DNA of 64,000 nucleotides from Petunia secreta (lineage: Eukaryota > Streptophyta > Magnoliopsida > Solanales > Solanaceae), in NCBI GenBank assembly GCA_029990175.1, contig JARKIP010000065.1, positions 10,420,501-10,484,500 of the forward strand, read 5' to 3'. Below, one piece after another: positions 57,185 through 64,000 of this stretch. Below the pieces are notes generated by a model, which worked only from the letters and a program-made list of their open reading frames with translations, was not told the origin of the DNA and did not search any database. Within the stretch, counting starts at the first letter, position 1; every line of letters begins with the position of its first letter. The position numbers and the translations under genes were made by a program.

Positions 57185-57916
57185 ATGGGAAAGGGGAAGC
57201 TTGCCTATCCTACTTGTGCTAAACGGCTCAAAGCTCCTAATTCCCATGTGAAGGGTGGATTGAGAAATGGTGTTGCTCTTGCTACAAAAGGCTTGTATTA
57301 TTCTATCAATGCCGTGAGGGGATTGGATAGTTGTAGTAGGAGTAGTGCTATTGCCAATGGAACCAAGTCAAGGGGTTCTTATGGGTTCCATGGCGAGGTT
57401 CCTTCTTCGACTTTCAACAACACTTCTAAAGTTGGAAGAGTGATGGGAAGTGGAAGTTACTCTAGCAATGTTGCTAGGAGAGGATGGATAAGGGAGATCC
57501 AAGTTGTTGGTGTTGATACTTGTGGGCATTCAATTTCTCTCTTTGATGCACCTCTACGAAACTTGGGTAGACGTCGGTTCGTTGTTGAGGTAAATGGTTA
57601 TGGAGGAAACTTGCTAAAAATTGATGAGACCGAAGCCAATTATATTAGCACCTCTTTGGTTGATAAGTTAAGGATACCATGTTGTGCGCTAGAGCATCTT
57701 TATGAGTATGATGGAGTGTGGGTCTCCAAGGAAGCTCGGGTGCTCCTATCTCATAGGAACTACAAGGGATATGTTTGGTGTGATTTGTATCCCATGCGAC
57801 ATGTTGATGTGTGGTTAGATGAGCCATGGTTGGAAGACAAGAGGATGCAATATAGTGCTATGAAGGATGTGATTCTTGTGGGCATGGGTCGAAGGGTTTA
57901 TGATTTTGAACCTTAA
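57185..57916 (+). CDS. Retropepsin-like protein of element C with altered active site
   Basis: This 243-residue open frame begins M-G-K-G-K-L. The first half is basic and G/S-rich. The second half aligns with the proteases of A and B: N-Y-I-S-T-S-L-V-D-K-L-R-I-P matches N-I-V-S-Q-T-L-I-S-Q-L-K-I-P, and P-M-R-H-V-D-V-W-L-D-E-P-W matches P-M-Q-A-C-H-L-L-F-G-R-S-W, then both reach a G-R-x-x-x-F-x-P end. Where A and B have I-D-S-G-S, C has I-D-E-T-E, so the aspartate remains but the S-G of the catalytic loop is lost. The domain is probably not a working protease yet is kept open over 243 codons. Confidence 0.6.
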   Translation: MGKGKLAYPTCAKRLKAPNSHVKGGLRNGVALATKGLYYSINAVRGLDSCSRSSAIANGTKSRGSYGFHGEVPSSTFNNTSKVGRVMGSGSYSSNVARRGWIREIQVVGVDTCGHSISLFDAPLRNLGRRRFVVEVNGYGGNLLKIDETEANYISTSLVDKLRIPCCALEHLYEYDGVWVSKEARVLLSHRNYKGYVWCDLYPMRHVDVWLDEPWLEDKRMQYSAMKDVILVGMGRRVYDFEP

Positions 57917-57919
57917 CGA

Positions 57920-59760
57920 GTAAGGGACAAGTTGCCTACTAGTGCACCTTCTTGGGCTAGTCAAAGGGGCAAGGAGCGACAGCTTCATCCCAATCAAGAA
58001 GTCCTACAATCACAAGAAATGATGGGACAAGTGCAAGAAAAGAGTTGACAAATGTCAACAAAGTGAGCCCAAAGCCACAAGATCCAAAGCCAAGTGGTTC
58101 ACCAACAAAGAAGAAGGAGACATCAAGTGATGAGTCTCCAAGTCCTAGATTACGGGTTGATGTAAAGAGTTCACCTACTCCGGCTATGGGAATTCTTGGG
58201 CCTCGTCCCAACTCGCCCGAATATGAGAGATAAAATATTGAGAGGAGTAAGAGAGTGACCGGTGACATTCCTCGAGTGGAAAAAGCAGAGGATGTGATGA
58301 GTGATGTGAGTTGGATGTCACCACCCGAATCTACATCCGACCTTGAAAAGAAAATGAGGGAGAAGAGAGGGAGAGAAAAAGAATCATTGAGAGTGAGGGC
58401 ACCCCTTATTCTAACATTAACTCTTTATCTTCTTTTTCTACTTGTTTGAGTTCTTGTGTAGGTATTCTTGGAGGCAAACTGATGGAGCCTCAGCTGTGTT
58501 ATAAGATGGAAAGACAAGGTGAAGATGATTCCAAATGTAAGCTACAAGGTGGAGGAACTAGCCATGATACTTCAAGTACATTGAGTGAGCAAGGTGGCAA
58601 CTCAAATGTAAGTGTTGGTTCTTCTTTCCATGAGAATATTACTTCCTTGTCTTATAATAGTGTTTGTGAAAACTCTATGCTAGTTGATGATTGTATGATT
58701 ACAATGTATTTGCAACTAGTGTAGAGTTGGTTGGTCAACTTATGTGTGATTGTGAATCACTAGTTGAGAGGGATGATAAGCCACATCATGATGTGAGCTC
58801 GGTGTTCATTGAACCTCTCTTTAGTGAAGATGTTAAAGTTGACATTGTTTATGAACTTTGTTATGACACACCACCTAAATTTGATAATGGGGAAGATGAT
58901 TTGTTTGATCATGCCCTTGTTGATATAATTGCCTATGGTGGAACTATGTGTTGTATTGAGTGTAGTAGTGACCTTGGGGAGTCCCTAGTGGATGCGATGG
59001 ATAGGCTTGTATTTGATGACTCCTCAAGTGTAGATGATGACTCCTCAAAATGTAGATGATGACTCTAGTTTGGATGCTTCACCTTTAATGGGCAGTGGAT
59101 TTATTTTCACTAACCCTTTGTTTGAAGGGGATTTTAATAGAGGTGGTGATGTGTATCAAAGTAGAGTAGAGTGTGATTTTAAACCTCCATAGTTTGGAAA
59201 GCTTAACTCTATAGATAGTCCATTATTTGAGACCTCCCTTGGTAGTTTGTCTAGCGAGGAGGATTGTCTTGGAGGTAAAAGTGGAGGTGAGAAGGTACAT
59301 CTTGGTGTATGTAAGAGCGCTCTTAAGAAGGGGAGTGGAGTATTTGATGTTAGTTGTTGATTGAACTATTTTGCCTACTCCATCCCATATGTTAATCACA
59401 CCTTGAGCGTTGAGCATGCCAAAGCCATTGTGACCTTGTGATAAAAATGCATTGAAGGCTTGGTATGTTGGTCATGAGCTTAGGGGTTATAAGGAATTTG
59501 TTGGCTACATCTTGCATGTTCTATGTCCTATTGATATCCTTGCTTGTTCTTATGTTGGTTGCACTTCCTTCTTGAGTCAAGCCCTTATTATTTCCTTAGG
59601 AGACATGAGCTTTTTTACTGTTATTGATGCTTGGCTCTATCATAAGAGTGTGTTTTTCACACTTTTGACACTAAACTACTCTAGTAGTGGGAAGTTTTGC
59701 TTCTCTTTGCCTTTGCTTGTAGGTCTTGATGGTTTGATTTCGAGGACGAAATCCTTTTAA
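57920..59760 (+). pseudogene. Acidic accessory ORF of element C (frameshifts and stops)
   Basis: Pieces in several frames (58045-58233, 58255-58449, 58446-58724, 58691-59059, 59452-59760) follow the accessory ORF of A in order: N-I-E-R-S-K-R-V-T-G-D, C-K-L-Q-G-G-G-T-S-H-D-T-S-S, K-P-H-H-D-V-S-S, V-D-I-I-A-Y-G-G-T-M-C-C, D-D-S-S-S, K-K-G-S-G-V-F-D-V and IDAWLYHKSVFFTLL (about 59622-59667). The last piece ends with G-L-I-S-R-T-K-S-F at the polypurine tract. No known domain is recognised. This copy is clearly decayed, more so than those of A and D. Confidence 0.65.
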
Positions 59761-59771
59761 GAAGGGGAGGA
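59736..59771 (+). promoter_or_regulatory. Palindrome and polypurine tract of element C
   Basis: GATTTCGAGGACGAAATC (59736-59753) and AAGAAGGGGAGGA before the LTR at 59772. Upstream are an inverted repeat ACTACTCTAGTAGT (59675-59688) and a pyrimidine tract ending TTGCTTGTAG-GT (59722). Confidence 0.75.
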
Positions 59772-60557
59772 TGATGCGGGGCAATCGAGCATAGTTCCAA
59801 CCATCAAGAGCCAAGCTTAAAGGACACAAGAGAGTGCAGAAGGAAGAGTCTTGAATATGGAGGCCTCAGAGATGATTAGAAGACCATACACTTGAGCGCA
59901 TTGGATGCCACAGCTTTGGGCGGACCGCCCACTACACTAGGCGGACTGCCTCTTTTGGATGCAACTCTCTGGACATGGACTAGGCGGACCGCCCACTTAC
60001 AGAGGCGGACCGCCTCTTTCTGGGAGATGCTTTGAAGATTCAACAAGTGGGGCGCCTACTTAGGGTGCCCGTTTCCTAGGCGAGGCGCCCACTTTTCTAG
60101 GCGGAGGGCCTACTTCTTGACGGGTTTCTACTAGTTTTTAGGTGTATTCCTTATATTAGCCCTATGTGGCCTTTTATGTACTAACCCAAGTTGAGGGTTT
60201 TTTAGACATTTCACTTAGGAGTGTGGAACAACTATAAATACCACACTTAGTCATTTTATTTAGGAAGTTAGCTTTGAATATTGAGAATAGGAGAATTGAA
60301 GAGAGGTAAGACCTTCTTTGAAGAAGCTTTAAGCTTCATGTATCTCTGGGCTTGGAACCATGTGGATTTCATCCTAGTATGAATCCTTGATTAGGTTCAA
60401 GTTTCTTTCCTCTCTTTGGATATTCAATTCATGTTTTGAATCGTTTATCTGTTCTTTCTTCTATTTATGTTCTTCCCCATCCCTTAATTTCTTGATATCT
60501 TATTTGTTCGCTTCCGCATCTATCGTTATTTACTTCCGCTAGTTTTACCCTGTATCA
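59772..60557 (+). repeat. 3' LTR of element C
   Basis: 786 bp, TGATGCGG to GTATCA. It contains the same GGCGGACCGCC-type box series (about 59919-60110) as the 5' LTR, with some boxes changed. Confidence 0.85.
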
Positions 60558-60562
60558 ATTAC

Positions 60563-63030
60563 CTTTTTCATTTATTGTTTTTTTTCGTTATTTACTATCT
60601 ATTTTTTTTGCTTTACTTGATTTTAACTGGAAACATATCTTATTCCAATTCGATACATATGCATAATAACAACTCCTTGCAAATGCTTGAGGCTTGATTG
60701 CTATTTGCTGATTGTCAGAGTTCCTGTTAATATTACTTCTATGTTCTAATTCTATAACTGCATCTTTTTGTGTAATTCGTTTGTATCATTAGTCTGCAAG
60801 TATGCTATCTGCATGCTCTACATGTTGAAAATTTTGCAACATTCTGGTACGCTCCATGTCTAAATAGTTTTGCACTTTCTTGTTTTATAGTTGTGTTTTC
60901 TTGATGCTACACTGTTTAAGCTTGCCAGTTGCAGGAAGCTTTCACACTAATTTGGCTCTTTGTAATCCACAAATTATTTACAAACAAATAGCACCACTTT
61001 GCCAATAAGAGTAAAATAGTAGCTGAAACTGTTGTTTTAAGATTAATTGAATTTTTCTTAATAATTCAAGGATTTGATGATGACTAAAAATACTATAAGC
61101 ACCCAAGGAAGAAATTGTTACCACTTCTGCATACTATATCAGGAAATAAGCTGCAGGAAGTACAAATCCTTGAGATAGCTACTCACATTATGGACAAAGA
61201 CTCAGAAGTAAAAGCATAGAGCTCAAGATAGGTATGCAGATGGACACAAGAGAACATGAACGAGTATTAGCCGCTCAGAACACAAAGATTGGTTGTTCAA
61301 AATAGAGAAATCCGAACATTAAACTCGGGAAGCATTGGAGTAACAATTTTTAGTACCAACGTTCAACAACCACCTTTTCTCCAGTAAAACATCTGTAATT
61401 GCCGGGGAAAATATATATATTTACTTCAGCAGTTTATTTATACTTCCAAATTCTTTGTGTAGAAGCTACAAGAGCATTAAAGGAATTGTAATGCATGGAT
61501 GAATTCCGCTTGCAATCCTGTCAAAATTAAGAGCTGCTAAGCATCAAGTAGCAATGATATGCCACTAAAATTAGTATTTAGCTGCAGTCATACTAATCCA
61601 AGCTAGGACACATTCTCCACAAAAACTAGCAAAATTAACAGATTATGATTTTTGACGTTAGCACCAGAACTTGGTTCTGTATAAGCAATTGTTTCTCAAA
61701 CTTTAACCACTAGGTTATCCTTAAGGTGTACTACCCACCCTATACCGTTTGTTCTACTTTCGATGCACACAAACACTCTTGCAACCAAAAGGATTTGAAA
61801 AAAGCATGAGAATTACAGAACTTTAGACATTTATAGCATAAACACGAGAAATGGGAAAATCTGTTTCACATAATAGATAAACTTAATAGCTTTACTTTAC
61901 TGAAGGCAAAGCTAGGGCTTCCACACCGAATTTCTGTGGATTCCGATTGAAATTGGACAAATTGATGAATTTCACTAGATAAAACATAAAACTAGTGAGA
62001 TTGCAGCGCGGCGCTGATCCAGAATATATTTGTTTCATAAGTCATAAAAAATTAACAATACACAAGCAAAGGAATGGAATATAATTTGTGCATATGGTCT
62101 TTTTTTATGACCACCAACCCTCTTTGTAACGAAATAAAAAATTGGAAGTTTCTGGAGCAACACAGATGCAACATTTAGATCATAAAAGCTTATGAGAGTA
62201 GAAGTGAAACCATGAAAAACAGATAGCGTTTTGTCAATTATTCAAAAACAAACCAAACTGCCTAAATCACAGTAATCATATAACAAAAAATAAGAACATT
62301 ACATTAACAAGCAAGCAATGAGATTTACTATAGAAAACTCGAACGAACGACTGTGATAATCCCCAGGATATCCCTCACTTCAATTATTCTTAAGCTGGTT
62401 TCTAGTAGTTCAAAACTTCAGCCATAATTATTTTCAAATCTAGGTTCTTATTATTTTCTAGGCTGTTGTGCTGTAGTAGAGCCACAATATCAGGTGAAAG
62501 TGTAACAGAAATGTGAATTGAAAGAAATGTCTGCTTGCAAGTGAGGGAAACAATAGTTACCATGCAAAATCTGGTTGCAGAAGGACTTATGATCCTTGGT
62601 ATCATTTCTTTATTAAGAGGGCATTACCAACTTTAAGTTTGCACGAATACTGAATTTACTTTATTCTAATGTAACTAGCAGCTAAGACCTTTCTGTTGGT
62701 GTGTCATGGCTTTCTTCTGGTGTCCTTCTCAGTCTCCAAATCTCATTTTCTGCAATTGGGCTAGATTTAGTTATCACCAATCCAAAGGAACATTTAGAAA
62801 TTACGAATCTACTATAGTGCTCCGTAGCATGTAACTGAATATATGCTGCCATGACTACACCATTACACAATGTGGCATGAAATAACATTCCTAGTTATTG
62901 CTGAAGACTCTACTAGAAAGAGAAGATTTGAAATTGAAGAAAATATGTTGAATGTCCCCTTCAATTTGATCAGCCGGTTGAATTGTCTTTACCAGGGTTC
63001 TGCTTAATCCCGCTGCAGTAAAAAAATGTG
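60563..63030. other. Unassigned AT-rich region
   Basis: No convincing gene, repeat or RNA. Short minus-strand frames at 62402-62605 and 62682-62888 are weak. The region could be intronic or intergenic. Confidence 0.4.
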
Positions 63031-64000
63031 GCAATTTGGCTCGACCACAAACCCTGTTGTTTATGCCTAAATTCGTACGTCTAGATTAAATAATTAATTA
63101 TGAATGAGATCACAAGCAATACAGTAAATTACGATGGAAAAGTAATTAAATACGATGAAAGTAAAGACAAGTAAATAAACAAGAAATAATGGAGAAAAGC
63201 AATGTAAATCTTATTCCTTGAGAGTAGCCGAAGTTGTTATCCAGTGTTGTGTACAATACAATATAAGGAGGGGGTATTTATAGTAGTGATACCCAGTCCT
63301 AAATAAGGTAAAGTATAAATAATAATAGGGCCATGAGCCTACAACTCAAGGTGGTGATATATAAAACCCTAACTAGGAGGCTGTAAACCCTAAGTGACGG
63401 GATGTGTGCCCTGCGCCCTGTGGCCAAACCGCCTAAAAGGTCGTTGGCTCTAGGAGCGGGCGTATATCCTCAGTGCCCAGTGACTTGTAGGATAAGTCTA
63501 ATCTCACCAGTTGGACTCATATCCCCGTAACAATAGGTGGCATATTTTTACCCACACAGTCAGTCCCCCACTTGCTGTGTGCTGACGCAAGCAGTCAGGA
63601 AGTGAAAGCGGTGTGATGTGAAAAGATATCTCACTGACTTCTTGAAACATGCAGTCTCTTTGACCAAGAATGATAGACAACTCTTCGACGACTTCGCATG
63701 CTTACTTCTGATTGACTGATGTTGATCTCATGCACTTTTTCAGGAACTGCTCCAAATCGTTTCATATTTGTAGCCATAATGATGCGTGACCGTTTCGTGT
63801 CTCATCCTTATTCTTTTCTACCTATAAATAGCGACTTCATAGCGGTGGGAAAATCACAACTGTTCTTTAGAAAATAATCCGTTTTCTTCAACGATTTCTC
63901 ATGACATCAGGAAACTATCTTCTCCTAAAAAATGTTCGCCTTTGATCCTGGTTTGATATTCCCAGAAAACCTTCTTTACTCCGAATTGATGTTGCATGAA
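63031..64000 (+). promoter_or_regulatory. Possible promoter and start of a gene or retroelement running off the window
   Basis: A TATA-like CCTATAAATAGCG lies at about 63821-63833. About 100 bases downstream, ATG at 63932 opens M-F-A-F-D-P-G-L-I-F-P-E-N, open to the window end (23 codons). The upstream 63200-63560 region is GC-richer, with mirror-like phrases reminiscent of LTR or Mutator-type repeats. Too little of the frame is present to name it. Confidence 0.25.

Larger units (their letters stand above)
55064..60557 (+). mobile_element. Element C: LTR retrotransposon of the A/D family, without recognisable Gag capsid or pol
   Basis: LTRs 55064-55850 (787 bp) and 59772-60557 (786 bp). Flanks ATTAT (55059-55063) and ATTAC (60558-60562) are a 5-bp duplication with one mismatch. 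The 5' LTR starts TCATGCGG where the 3' copy has TGATGCGG. Internal order: primer site, leader with GC boxes, an acidic Y/D-rich ORF, a protease-like ORF, the acidic accessory ORF, palindrome and polypurine tract. RT, RNase H, integrase and a capsid domain are absent. Movement would need proteins from another element. Confidence 0.85.

Noticed and set aside
62402..62605. 67-residue minus-strand frame that could be a terminal exon
   Set aside because: One possible acceptor and a stop, but no recognisable motif and no neighbouring exon.

Overview
This is repeat-rich nuclear DNA of a flowering plant. The evidence is two complete intron-containing plant genes, an ARF-GEF of the GNOM type and a p24-delta cargo receptor, set among LTR retrotransposons, an L1-type LINE, a PIF/Harbinger transposon and hAT-like and other inverted-repeat elements. 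The repeat style (LTRs starting TGTCACGACCC, initiator-Met-tRNA primer sites, GC-box LTRs) would suit an asterid such as a Solanaceae species, but that is inference. No RNA genes, CRISPR arrays or bacterial features were seen.

Left part (1-21.6 kb). A duplicated AT-rich block and an 82-bp minisatellite lead into element A, a Ty3/gypsy-like LTR element (1504-19295, TSD CTTCC, 702-bp LTRs). A holds two nested insertions: a 3.9-kb solo LTR inside its 5' LTR (2104-5979, TSD ATTCT) and a full-length gypsy element B inside its internal region (9356-16866, TSD GTACT, 750-bp LTRs with only three differences). A encodes Gag and a retropepsin, then a long acidic accessory ORF where RT, RNase H and integrase would be expected. 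B carries the pol domains but has several breaks. Next come a Ulp1-like protease fragment and a truncated relative of A (element D, minus strand).

Middle (21.8-40.8 kb). A decayed L1-type LINE is followed by a structurally complete PIF/Harbinger transposon (26888-30876, TSD TTA) with divergent Myb-like and DDE transposase genes around an inverted, tandemly repeated promoter region. Just downstream is the GNOM gene (coding exons 32553-33287 and 35869-39489, 1451 aa). Its only coding intron holds a 2-kb inverted-repeat element with an hAT-like element nested in it.

Right part (40.8-64 kb). Element E, an old chromodomain-bearing gypsy element on the minus strand (40891-50277), interrupts a short open frame. 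The p24-delta gene (four exons, minus strand, 52954-50802) follows. A split inverted-repeat element and element C (55064-60557) come next. C is a third relative of A; it has no recognisable capsid, a protease-like domain with an altered active site, and the same accessory ORF. The last 3.4 kb has no firm gene; a possible promoter and ORF start lie at the window edge.

The best candidate for something undescribed is the A/C/D family. These gypsy-like elements lack pol, share a conserved acidic ORF in its place, and share their 3' end signals with the pol-bearing element B. GC-rich palindromic boxes occur in both LTR and leader of A and C.
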